Shown here one piece after another: positions 49,275 through 57,403 of a stretch of 64,000 bases of DNA (the first letter of the stretch is position 1; the number at the start of each line of letters is the position of its first letter). The DNA lies in contig NZ_JAERRG010000002.1 of NCBI RefSeq assembly GCF_016741935.1, positions 124,001-188,000 of the forward strand. The letters are read 5' to 3'. This DNA is from Streptomyces endocoffeicus. GTDB lineage: Bacteria; Actinomycetota; Actinomycetes; Streptomycetales; Streptomycetaceae. Under the pieces are notes generated by a model that was given only the letters and a program-made list of their open reading frames with translations, did no database searches and was not told the DNA's origin. The translations under genes and the position numbers were made by a program.

Positions 49275-51518
49275 ATGCTCAAACTCGCGGTGGTGGAAGG
49301 GGTCCTGGAGCGGATCACCTACGCCAATGAGGAGAACGGCTATACGGTCGCGCGGGTCGACACCGGCCGTGGCTCCGGCGATCTGCTCACCGTCGTCGGC
49401 TCGCTGCTGGGTGCCCAGCCGGGCGAGTCGCTGCGGATGGAGGGCCGCTGGGGTTCCCATCCGCAATATGGCAAACAGTTCACGGTCGAGAACTACCAGA
49501 CCGTCCTCCCCGCCACGGTCCAGGGCATCCGGCGCTATCTCGGCTCCGGGCTGATCAAGGGCATCGGACCCCGGATCGCCGACCGGATCACCGAGCACTT
49601 CGGCGTCGACACCCTCGACGTCATCGAACAGGAGCCCAAGCGGCTGGTCGAGGTCCCCGGCCTCGGCCCCAAGCGCACCAAGATGATCGCCGCCGCCTGG
49701 GAGGAGCAGAAGGCCATCAAGGAGGTGATGGTCTTCCTCCAGGGGGTCGGCGTCTCCACCTCCATCGCGGTGCGGATCTACAAGAAGTACGGCGACGCCT
49801 CGATCTCGGTCGTGAAGAACGAGCCGTACCGGCTGGCGGCCGACGTCTGGGGCATCGGCTTCCTCACCGCCGACAAGATCGCCCAGTCGGTCGGCATCCC
49901 CCATGACAGCCCCGACCGGGTGAAGGCCGGTCTGCAGTACGCGCTGTCCCAGTCCGCCGACCAGGGCCACTGCTATCTCCCCGAGGAGCGACTCATCGCG
50001 GACGCGGTCAAGTTGCTCCAGGTCGACACCGGCCTGGTCATCGACTGCCTGGGCGAGCTCGCGGCGGAGGACGAGGGCGTGGTGCGCGAGCCGGTCCCGG
50101 GCCCGGAGGACGGTGAGCCGGTCTCCGCCGTCTATCTGGTGCCCTTCCACCGCGCCGAGATCTCCCTCGCGGGCCAGGTGCTGCGGCTGCTGCGCACCGA
50201 GGAGGACCGGCTGCCCGCCTTCCGGGACGTGGACTGGGACAAGGCGCTCGGCTGGCTGGCCGGCCGCACCGGCGCCGACCTCGCCCCCGAGCAGAGCCAG
50301 GCGGTGCGGCTCGCGCTGACCGAGAAGGTCGCGGTGCTCACCGGCGGGCCGGGCTGCGGCAAGTCCTTCACCGTGCGGTCCGTGGTGGAGCTGGCCCGCG
50401 CCAAGAAGGCCAAGGTGGTGCTCGCGGCGCCCACCGGCCGGGCCGCCAAGCGGCTGTCCGAGCTGACCGGCGCCGAGGCGTCGACCGTCCACCGCCTGCT
50501 GGAGCTCAAGCCCGGCGGGGACGCGGCGTACGACCGGGACCGCCCGCTCGACGCGGACCTGGTGGTGGTCGACGAGGCGTCCATGCTCGATCTGCTGCTG
50601 GCCAACAAGCTGGTCAAGGCCGTCCCGCCCGGTGCCCATCTGCTCTTCGTCGGCGATGTGGACCAGTTGCCCAGCGTGGGCGCCGGGGAGGTGCTGCGCG
50701 ATCTGCTGGCCCCCGGCAGCCCCGTCCCGGCGGTGCGGCTGACCCGGATCTTCCGCCAGGCCCAGCAGTCCGGAGTGGTCACCAACGCCCACCGGATCAA
50801 CGAGGGGGTGCCGCCGGTCACCCAGGGCCTGTCCGACTTCTTCCTCTTCGTCGAGGACGACACCGAGGAGGCCGGGCGGCTCACGGTCGATGTCGCGGCC
50901 CGCCGCATCCCCGCGAAGTTCGGCCTCGATCCCCGCCGTGACGTGCAGGTTCTGGCCCCGATGCACCGCGGCCCGGCGGGCGCGGGCACGCTCAACGGAC
51001 TGCTTCAGCAGGCCATCACCCCGGCCCGCCCGGACCTCCCGGAGCGCCGCCTCGGAGGCCGGGTCTTCCGCGTCGGCGACAAGGTGACCCAGATCCGTAA
51101 CAATTATGAGAAAGGGGTCAACGGGGTCTTCAACGGCACGGTTGGCGTCGTCACCTCACTCGACACCGATGAGCAGCGGCTGACCGTGCGGACGGACGAG
51201 GACGAGGAGGTACCGTACGACTTCGACGAGCTGGACGAGCTGGCTCATGCCTATGCGGTGACCATCCACCGGTCACAGGGCAGTGAGTACCCGGCCGTCG
51301 TGATCCCGGTGACCACCGGGGCCTGGATGATGCTGCAGCGCAACCTCCTGTACACGGCCGTGACCCGTGCCAAGCGCCTTGTGGTGCTGGTCGGCTCGCG
51401 CCGCGCGCTGGGTCAGGCGGTGCGCACCGTCTCGGCGGGCAGGCGCTGCACCGCGCTGGATCACCGACTCGGCGGCGATGTGACAGTCGAGCGTGTCAGA
51501 TGGGTTTCCGAACGATGA
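49275..51518 (+). CDS. recD2: RecD2-type ATP-dependent DNA helicase
   Basis: A 747-residue SF1 helicase without RecBC partners. The N-terminal region contains an OB-like part (LERITYANEENGYTVARVDT) and helix-hairpin-helix motifs (LIKGIGPRIADRI, EVPGLGPKRTKMI). The motor has Walker A AVLTGGPGCGKSFTVRSVVE, motif II LVVVDEASMLD, motif III FVGDVDQLPSVGAGEV and motif VI AYAVTIHRSQGSEYPAVVIP. It probably unwinds DNA 5' to 3' in repair or recombination. It is divergent from rbsR across a 186-bp gap; the start has only a weak ribosome-binding site. Confidence 0.93.
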   Translation: MLKLAVVEGVLERITYANEENGYTVARVDTGRGSGDLLTVVGSLLGAQPGESLRMEGRWGSHPQYGKQFTVENYQTVLPATVQGIRRYLGSGLIKGIGPRIADRITEHFGVDTLDVIEQEPKRLVEVPGLGPKRTKMIAAAWEEQKAIKEVMVFLQGVGVSTSIAVRIYKKYGDASISVVKNEPYRLAADVWGIGFLTADKIAQSVGIPHDSPDRVKAGLQYALSQSADQGHCYLPEERLIADAVKLLQVDTGLVIDCLGELAAEDEGVVREPVPGPEDGEPVSAVYLVPFHRAEISLAGQVLRLLRTEEDRLPAFRDVDWDKALGWLAGRTGADLAPEQSQAVRLALTEKVAVLTGGPGCGKSFTVRSVVELARAKKAKVVLAAPTGRAAKRLSELTGAEASTVHRLLELKPGGDAAYDRDRPLDADLVVVDEASMLDLLLANKLVKAVPPGAHLLFVGDVDQLPSVGAGEVLRDLLAPGSPVPAVRLTRIFRQAQQSGVVTNAHRINEGVPPVTQGLSDFFLFVEDDTEEAGRLTVDVAARRIPAKFGLDPRRDVQVLAPMHRGPAGAGTLNGLLQQAITPARPDLPERRLGGRVFRVGDKVTQIRNNYEKGVNGVFNGTVGVVTSLDTDEQRLTVRTDEDEEVPYDFDELDELAHAYAVTIHRSQGSEYPAVVIPVTTGAWMMLQRNLLYTAVTRAKRLVVLVGSRRALGQAVRTVSAGRRCTALDHRLGGDVTVERVRWVSER

Positions 51519-51669
51519 CGAACGGGGCAGGATGGCCGTGTAGGCGGCACTGAGTGCCGCCAAAAGGCCCTTCGGCCGACCCCGAGTGCACATTCGCTAC
51601 CCGAGTAGGGGAAGGTGGGGGGAGTCAGGGCACCTCGAAGAAGAGAACCAGACGTCGGTGAGGGATGAC

Positions 51670-52959
51670 GTGAGCGACAACTCTGTAGTACTGCGGTACG
51701 GGGACGGCGAGTACACCTACCCGGTGGTCGACAGCACCGTCGGCGACAAGGGCTTCGATATTGGCAAGCTGCGCGCCCAGACCGGTCTGGTGACCCTGGA
51801 CTCCGGTTACGGCAACACCGCCGCGTACAAATCCGCGATCACCTATCTGGACGGTGAGCAGGGCATTCTGCGTTACCGCGGCTACCCCATCGAGCAGCTG
51901 GCGGAGCGCGCCTCCTTCCTGGAGACGGCCTTCCTGCTGATCAACGGGGAGCTGCCGACCGTCGATGAACTGGCGGCATTCCGTGGGGAGATCACTCGCC
52001 ACACGCTGCTGCACGAGGACGTCAAGCGGTTCTACGACGGCTTCCCGCGTGACGCCCACCCGATGGCGATGCTGTCCTCCGTGGTCAGCGCGCTGTCGAC
52101 GTTCTACCAGGACAGCCACAACCCCTTCGACGAGAAGCAGCGCAACCTCTCGACGATCCGGCTGCTGGCCAAGTTGCCGACCATTGCCGCGTATGCGTAC
52201 AAGAAGTCGGTCGGCCACCCCTTTGTCTACCCGCGCAATGACCTCGGCTATGTCGAGAACTTCCTCCGGATGACCTTCTCGGTCCCCGCGCAGGAGTACG
52301 ACCTCGACCCGACCGTGGTCTCCGCGCTCGACAAGCTGCTGATTCTGCACGCCGACCACGAGCAGAACTGTTCGACCTCCACGGTCCGGCTGGTCGGTTC
52401 CTCGCAGGCCAATATGTTCGCCTCCATCTCGGCGGGCATCAACGCCCTGTGGGGCCCCCTGCACGGCGGCGCCAACCAGTCCGTGCTGGAGATGCTCGAG
52501 GGCATCCAGGCCTCGGGCGGCGACGTCGACACCTTCATCCGCAAGGTGAAGAACAAGGAAGACGGCGTGAAGCTCATGGGCTTCGGGCACCGCGTCTACA
52601 AGAACTTCGACCCCCGGGCGAAGATCATCAAGTCGGCGGCGCACGATGTCCTCTCCGCGCTCGGCAAGTCCGACGAGCTGCTCGACATCGCGCTCAAGCT
52701 GGAGGAGCACGCGCTCGCGGACGACTACTTCGTGGAGCGCAAGCTCTACCCGAACGTGGACTTCTACACCGGTCTGATCTACCGGGCGATGGGCTTCCCG
52801 ACCGAGATGTTCACCGTGCTCTTCGCGCTCGGCCGGCTGCCGGGCTGGATCGCCCAGTGGCACGAGATGATCAAAGAGCCGGGCTCCCGCATCGGCCGCC
52901 CCCGCCAGATCTACACGGGTGTGGTGGAGCGCGACTTCGTCCCGGTCGAAGAGCGCTGA
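51670..52959 (+). CDS. gltA: Citrate synthase
   Basis: A 429-residue type II citrate synthase, condensing oxaloacetate and acetyl-CoA at the entry of the TCA cycle. It shows LRYRGYPIEQLAERASFLE, the first active-site His in LHADHEQNCSTSTVR, HGGANQSVLEMLEG, GFGHRVYKNFDPRAKIIK with the second His and the catalytic Asp, and the ending RPRQIYTGVVERDFVPVEER. The GTG at 51670 (SDNSVVLRYGDGEYTY) follows GAGGGATGAC; the frame is open upstream to 51586 but without homology. A terminator follows. Confidence 0.97.
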   Translation: MSDNSVVLRYGDGEYTYPVVDSTVGDKGFDIGKLRAQTGLVTLDSGYGNTAAYKSAITYLDGEQGILRYRGYPIEQLAERASFLETAFLLINGELPTVDELAAFRGEITRHTLLHEDVKRFYDGFPRDAHPMAMLSSVVSALSTFYQDSHNPFDEKQRNLSTIRLLAKLPTIAAYAYKKSVGHPFVYPRNDLGYVENFLRMTFSVPAQEYDLDPTVVSALDKLLILHADHEQNCSTSTVRLVGSSQANMFASISAGINALWGPLHGGANQSVLEMLEGIQASGGDVDTFIRKVKNKEDGVKLMGFGHRVYKNFDPRAKIIKSAAHDVLSALGKSDELLDIALKLEEHALADDYFVERKLYPNVDFYTGLIYRAMGFPTEMFTVLFALGRLPGWIAQWHEMIKEPGSRIGRPRQIYTGVVERDFVPVEER

Positions 52960-52974
52960 CCCTCGTTTCTCCGG

Positions 52975-53004
52975 GTGCCCCCGTCCCGCTTGGGTCGGGG
53001 GCAC
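52975..53004 (+). terminator. Citrate synthase terminator
   Basis: Arms GTGCCCCCGTCCC and GGGTCGGGGGCAC pair over 13 positions with one mismatch and a 4-nt GCTT loop, 16 bp after the stop codon. Confidence 0.75.
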
Positions 53005-53157
53005 TTCGCGCATTTGGGCGCTTGGCCCCCGGCCGGGTGCCCCTCTGAAAGGGCCGGGCACCTTCGTGCTCCGACCGCTTGGGTCTTCCGGCGAGTGAGC
53101 CGAAGGGGCGCGTCGCTGTCGAAAGGGAGAGCGCGCGCAGGGAGCGAGGGCTGCGAT

Positions 53158-53186
53158 CGATATGCGGCTCCGCCGCGTGGGCGACC
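53158..53186. repeat. Dispersed repeat, copy at 53.2 kb
   Basis: The 29 bases from CGATATGCGG through GGGCGACC are identical to 59885-59913, and a shorter form occurs inverted at 2744-2762. It is an intergenic element in this genome. Confidence 0.75.
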
Positions 53187-53253
53187 GAGCACGTCGACCG
53201 TCGACAGCGACTGAAGCGCCCCGGAGGCGAACCGAGCCTCAAAAAACAAGCGA

Positions 53254-53300
53254 GAAGCGCCCCGCTGCCGATCCCCCCACGGGTCGGAGCGGGGCGCTTC
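53254..53300. terminator. Long-looped hairpin
   Basis: Perfect 13-bp arms GAAGCGCCCCGCT and AGCGGGGCGCTTC with a 21-nt loop in the citrate synthase-copA spacer. It probably blocks transcription from either side. Confidence 0.5.
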
Positions 53301-53565
53301 CCTTGCCCCGGAGCGGATTCCCCCCACGGGATCCGGCCGGGTGTCCACGGGCCCTTGCGGGCCGTATGGTGACGCGATCTGCCGGGACGCGTACCTACGG
53401 GAGGGCCGCTCAAAGCTCCCCGAGTACGTCGTCCCGGCTACGCGTAGCAGGATCCGTCCCCCAAGACGTATCCCCACCGTCCCATTAGACTCGCGACCCC
53501 CCTCAATGGTTACGTTGGGTTGTCTGTGATCTGCGTCTCTTGTCATAAGGGCCATAAAAGGGCAA

Positions 53566-53591
53566 GAGCCTCGATTTGAAGATCGAGGCTC
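53566..53591 (-). terminator. copA terminator
   Basis: A perfect 10-bp stem GAGCCTCGAT/ATCGAGGCTC with a 6-nt loop, followed on the minus strand by a T-rich stretch (TTGCCCTTTTATGG). It lies 42 bp after the copA stop. Confidence 0.85.
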
Positions 53592-53632
53592 CGCCGTATG
53601 GGTGTTGTGCGGCTTATGGGGACTTGGTGAAT

Positions 53633-56056
53633 CTATGTGGACGCTGTGAAGGTCCGCAGTCGCAGACTGTTCGTCACTACGAAGACGGACGAGAACGCCA
53701 TCGCCGCTCCCGCGATCATCGGGTTCAGCAATCCGGCCGCCGCGAGCGGCAGCGCGGCGACGTTGTAGCCGAAGGCCCAGAAGAGATTGCCCTTGATGGT
53801 GCCGAGGGTCCGGCGCGCCAGCCGGATCGCGTCCGCCGCCACCCGCAGGTCGCCCCGGACCAGGGTCAGATCCCCGGACTCGATGGCCGCGTCCGTGCCC
53901 GTGCCCATCGCGAGCCCCAGGTCGGCGGTGGCGAGGGCGGCCGCGTCGTTGACCCCGTCGCCCACCATGGCGACCGTACGGCCCTCGTCCCGCAGCCGCT
54001 TCACCACGTCCACCTTCTCCTGCGGCAGCACCTCGGCGATGACGTCGTCGATGCCGACCTCGCGGGCCACCGCCTCGGCGACCAGCCGGTTGTCGCCGGT
54101 CAGCAGGATCGGGGCGAGGCCGAGCGCCCGCAGTTGGGCGACCGCCTCGGCGCTGGTCTCCTTGATGGCGTCGGCGACCAGGAGGACGCCGCGTGCCTCG
54201 CCGTCCCAGGCCACCGCGACCGCCGTCTGCCCCTCGGACTCGGCCGCCGCCTTGGCGGTCGCGAGGTCCTCGGGCAGCTCGATGGCCCAGGCGCCCAGCA
54301 GCTTCTCGCGGCCCACCAGCACCGCGTGGCCGTCCACCATGCCCTGGACGCCGAGGCCGGGCTCGGAGCGGAAGTCCGCGGGCGCCGGGAGGTCGCCGAT
54401 CCGCTCGGCCGCGCCGTCCGCGATGGCCCGCGCGATCGGGTGCTCGGAGGCGTGTTCCAGGGCGCCCGCGAGCCGTAGCAGCTCCCGCTCGTCCACGCCG
54501 GGCGCCGTGACGGCCCCGCGCAGCCGCATCTGCCCGGCCGTGACCGTTCCGGTCTTGTCCAGGACGACGGTGTCCACCCGGCGCGTGGACTCCAGCACCT
54601 CGGGCCCCTTGATCAGGATGCCCAGCTGGGCGCCGCGGCCGGTGCCGACCATGAGCGCGGTCGGGGTGGCCAGGCCCAGGGCGCAGGGGCAGGCGATGAT
54701 CAGGACGGCGACGGCCGCGGTGAAGGCGGCGGCGGTGTCGCCCGTGGCGAGCAGCCAGCCCAGCAGGGTGCCGACGGCGATCAGCAGCACGATCGGTACG
54801 AAGATCCCCGAGACCCGGTCGGCGAGCCGCTGCACCTCGGCCTTGCCGTTCTGCGCGTCCTCGACCAGCTTGGCCATGCGGGAGAGCTGGGTGTCCGCGC
54901 CGACCCGGGTGGCCTCGACCACGATCCGGCCCGACGCGTTGACGGTCGCGCCCGCCACCGTGTCGCCGACCCCCACGTCCACCGGCACCGACTCGCCGGT
55001 CAGCATCGAGGCGTCCACGGCGGAGGAGCCCTCGACCACCGTGCCGTCGGTGGCGATCTTCTCGCCGGGGCGCACCACGAAGCGGTCGCCGACGGCCAGC
55101 TCGCCGACGGGGATGCGTACCTCGCGTCCGCCCGCCCGTCGCCCACCACCGCCCTCAATCGGGAGCGCTTCGCGCTCGCCCCTCTGGAACCCCCGTCGCC
55201 CACCACCGCCCTCAATCGGGAACGCTTCGCGCTCGCCCCCCTCGTACCGGAGCACCGCCACGTCCTTGGCGCCGAGCTCCAGCAGCGCGCGCAGCGCCGC
55301 GCCCGCCCGCCGCTTGGACTTCGCCTCCAGATAGCGGCCGAGGAGGATCAGCGCGGTCACTCCGGCCGCCGCCTCCAGGTAGATCGAGGACGATCCGTCG
55401 GTGCGGGAGACGGTGAGGTCGAAGCCGTGCCGCATCCCGGGCATGCCCGCGTGGCCGAAGAACAGCGCCCACAAGGACCAGCCGAGGGCCGCCAGGGTGC
55501 CGATGGAGACGAGGGTGTCCATGGTGGCCGCGCCGTGCCGGGCGTTCGTCCAGGCGGCCTTGTGGAAGGGCGCGCCGCCCCAGACGACGACCGGCGCGGC
55601 GAGGGTGAGCGAGAGCCACTGCCAGTTGTCGAACTGCAGGGAGGGCACCATCGCCAGCACCACGACGGGCAGGGACAGCGCGATGGAGACGAGCATGCGG
55701 TGACGCAGGGAGTCCGGCGCGGCCTCGCCGCGCGGGTCGGCCTCCGGTGCGGCGGCGCCCTCGGGGGCGCGGGGCTCGGGCACGGCGGGGCGCGGTTCCT
55801 CGGCGGTGTACCCGGTTTTGACGACGGTGGCGATCAGGTCGGCGACCTCGATCCCCTCGTCGTAGGTCACCTTGGCCTTCTCGGTGGCGTAGTTCACCGT
55901 GGCGGTGACGCCGTCGAGGCGATTGAGCTTCTTCTCGACACGGGCGGCGCAGGACGCACAGGTCATCCCGCCGATGGCGAGCTCGACCTGCGAGGGCCCA
56001 CCGGCCGTCGCCGTGATGTCGGCGGCGGACCCGGCGGGGGGTGCCGTGCTGGTCAT
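53633..56056 (-). CDS. copA: P1B-type copper-transporting ATPase with in-frame repeat insertion
   Basis: An 807-residue heavy-metal ATPase. One N-terminal HMA domain ([20 protein letters not shown]) is followed by eight membrane segments. The A-domain has [11 protein letters not shown], the membrane metal site is CPC in [17 protein letters not shown], the phosphorylation site is [12 protein letters not shown], and the hinge is [20 protein letters not shown]. It exports Cu(I) from the cytoplasm. Around residues 271-307 a 57-bp DNA repeat adds two copies of GEREA[FL]PIEGGGGRR where relatives pass directly from VAVLR to REVRIPV. AGGAGA precedes the ATG. It follows copZ, and the pair is probably CsoR-controlled. 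Confidence 0.95.
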   Translation of the reverse strand: MTSTAPPAGSAADITATAGGPSQVELAIGGMTCASCAARVEKKLNRLDGVTATVNYATEKAKVTYDEGIEVADLIATVVKTGYTAEEPRPAVPEPRAPEGAAAPEADPRGEAAPDSLRHRMLVSIALSLPVVVLAMVPSLQFDNWQWLSLTLAAPVVVWGGAPFHKAAWTNARHGAATMDTLVSIGTLAALGWSLWALFFGHAGMPGMRHGFDLTVSRTDGSSSIYLEAAAGVTALILLGRYLEAKSKRRAGAALRALLELGAKDVAVLRYEGGEREAFPIEGGGGRRGFQRGEREALPIEGGGGRRAGGREVRIPVGELAVGDRFVVRPGEKIATDGTVVEGSSAVDASMLTGESVPVDVGVGDTVAGATVNASGRIVVEATRVGADTQLSRMAKLVEDAQNGKAEVQRLADRVSGIFVPIVLLIAVGTLLGWLLATGDTAAAFTAAVAVLIIACPCALGLATPTALMVGTGRGAQLGILIKGPEVLESTRRVDTVVLDKTGTVTAGQMRLRGAVTAPGVDERELLRLAGALEHASEHPIARAIADGAAERIGDLPAPADFRSEPGLGVQGMVDGHAVLVGREKLLGAWAIELPEDLATAKAAAESEGQTAVAVAWDGEARGVLLVADAIKETSAEAVAQLRALGLAPILLTGDNRLVAEAVAREVGIDDVIAEVLPQEKVDVVKRLRDEGRTVAMVGDGVNDAAALATADLGLAMGTGTDAAIESGDLTLVRGDLRVAADAIRLARRTLGTIKGNLFWAFGYNVAALPLAAAGLLNPMIAGAAMAFSSVFVVTNSLRLRTFTAST
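55137..55242. repeat. 57-bp in-frame tandem repeat inside copA
   Basis: Two copies begin at 55137 and 55194 with one internal g/a change. The unit is a multiple of three, so the reading frame is kept and 19 residues are added per copy. Confidence 0.88.
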
Positions 56057-56141
56057 GTCTGGTCTCCTGGGAGGAGGGCCGGGCCGTGCGGCGACTGTAT
56101 GAGCAGGGCGGCACGGTCCGGCGGGGGTTTGGTGGGGGCTC

Positions 56142-56366
56142 TCAGGCCCGGCCGGCGAGCTCGTAGCCCGCCTCGTCCACGGCGGCGCGGACGCTCTCGT
56201 CGTCCAGCGGGGCGGCCGAGACCACGGTGACCTGGCCGGTGGACGCCACGGCCTTGACGGAGGTGACGCCGTCGAGGCCGCCGATCTCCTCGGTGACGGC
56301 GCCTTCGCAGTGGCCGCAGGTCATACCGGTCACCTTGTAGACGGTGGTGACTGCCTCGGAGCTCAT
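56142..56366 (-). CDS. copZ: Copper chaperone (HMA domain)
   Basis: A 74-residue HMA protein: [20 protein letters not shown] carries the metal-binding MTCGHC, followed by a ferredoxin-like beta-alpha-beta fold to the end. It delivers Cu(I) to the ATPase and can load a regulator. CACAGGAGAACCCC precedes the ATG. It is 85 bp upstream of copA on the same strand. Confidence 0.93.
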   Translation of the reverse strand: MSSEAVTTVYKVTGMTCGHCEGAVTEEIGGLDGVTSVKAVASTGQVTVVSAAPLDDESVRAAVDEAGYELAGRA

Positions 56367-56451
56367 GGGGTTCTCCTGTGTGGGGTGAGCGTGACTGTCG
56401 GTGCGCAGGAGGCACCGGAATGCCTCAGCGTCTCCTGGCAATACCCACTCT

Positions 56452-56468
56452 ATACCCCTAGGGGGTAT
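56452..56468. promoter_or_regulatory. CsoR-like copper operator
   Basis: ATACCCCTAGGGGGTAT is a near-perfect palindrome of the kind bound by the copper sensor CsoR, 86 bp upstream of copZ. A related ATACCCACTC lies just before it. Confidence 0.7.
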
Positions 56469-56576
56469 GGATGGAAGCCGGTGGTGCGCCGGTCGGTGAC
56501 GGGTGCGGGGCGCCCGCGCGCACCCCTCCGGGGCCCGGGGTGGGGGAGGGGCGGACGGCGAGGTGTGGCGCGGGGG

Positions 56577-57236
56577 TCAGGGCCGGGCGGGGACTCCCTC
56601 GGTGCCGAGCACCGGGGCGAGGTAGCCGTACAGGGCGGTCTTCAACTCCGTGACGTACGCCTCCCGTTCCGCGCCCTCATGGCCGAGGATCAGCACCAGT
56701 CCGGCCTTGAACAGGGCGAACGCCATGTTCGTGGTGTGGGTGCGGCGCTCGGGGGAGAGGTCGGGGTTGCGGACGCCGATCAGCTCGCCGATGCGGTCCT
56801 GGATCGAGTCGTGCAGGGTGGCGTGCTCCTCGAGGAAGTGGCCCGGCATGTCGGAGGACTGGAGCAGGGTCAGGAAGGCGGGGTTCGCGCAGTTGAACTC
56901 GATCATCGGATCGAGGACCGCGTCGATCAGTTCGCGCAGCGGTAGCGCGGCGTTCTGGAGGGTGAAGACCACCCCGTGGGTCTCCAGCATCCGGCGGTTG
57001 AGGCGCTCGCCGAGCTCGACGGCGATGGCCTCCTTGTTCGGGAAGAACTGGTACAGCGTGCCGGGGGAGACCCCGGCCTCGCGGGCGATGGCGTTGGTGC
57101 TCGCGGAGGTGTAGCCGGCGCGGCAGAAGACGCTGGCGGCGGCGTCGAGCAGCTGCTGGATCCGGCGTTCGCCGCGCGCCTGCCTGCGGCGTGGCTTCGC
57201 CGTCTCGTCGGGCTGGTCCGCCTTGCTCTCGCTCAC
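56577..57236 (-). CDS. TetR-family regulator of the adjacent MMPL exporter
   Basis: A 219-residue TetR protein with HTH at about residues 25-70 (IQQLLDAAASVFCRAGYTSA, AREAGVSPGTLYQFFPNKEA) and a helical ligand-binding domain. The GTG at 57236 has GGGGAAAACAG before it; an upstream ATG at 57290 lies in the operator and was rejected. It is divergent from the MMPL gene across a 167-bp gap with a large palindrome, so it probably represses both. Ligand unknown, likely a lipid or drug. Confidence 0.92.
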   Translation of the reverse strand: MSESKADQPDETAKPRRRQARGERRIQQLLDAAASVFCRAGYTSASTNAIAREAGVSPGTLYQFFPNKEAIAVELGERLNRRMLETHGVVFTLQNAALPLRELIDAVLDPMIEFNCANPAFLTLLQSSDMPGHFLEEHATLHDSIQDRIGELIGVRNPDLSPERRTHTTNMAFALFKAGLVLILGHEGAEREAYVTELKTALYGYLAPVLGTEGVPARP

Positions 57237-57268
57237 CTGTTTTCCCCGGCTCTCCGTGTTCGATTGAC

Positions 57269-57321
57269 AAACACGAGCGCCCGCTCGCATTCTTGAGAAA
57301 CGCGAGCGGTCGCTCGTGTTT
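57269..57321. promoter_or_regulatory. Long TetR-type operator with overlapping promoter
   Basis: 20-bp arms AAACACGAGCGCCCGCTCGC and GCGAGCGGTCGCTCGTGTTT differ at one position and are 13 nt apart; each arm is itself near-palindromic. A TTGACA at 57264-57269 with CATTCT 18 bp on is a possible promoter toward the exporter, and the left arm begins at its last base. Confidence 0.75.
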
Positions 57322-57403
57322 ACCGCCCATGGTAATCAGCGACCCGTGCTGCCTACGGACATTTGGTGGCGGCATGGGGCACAGGTGAAGGGGACACCGC
57401 GCC

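Larger units (their letters stand above)
52960..53632. other. 673-bp gene-free region with hairpins and a dispersed repeat
   Basis: No supported gene. It holds hairpins at 52975-53004 and 53254-53300, the dispersed repeat CGATATGCGGCTCCGCCGCG at 53158-53186, and the copA terminator at 53566-53591. Nothing was recognised in 53301-53560. Confidence 0.65.

Noticed and set aside
48072..50966. A 964-codon minus-strand frame extending the rbsR gene through the helicase region
   Set aside because: Only the rbsR part shows homology and has a ribosome-binding site; the rest is antisense to recD2 and reflects high-GC third positions.
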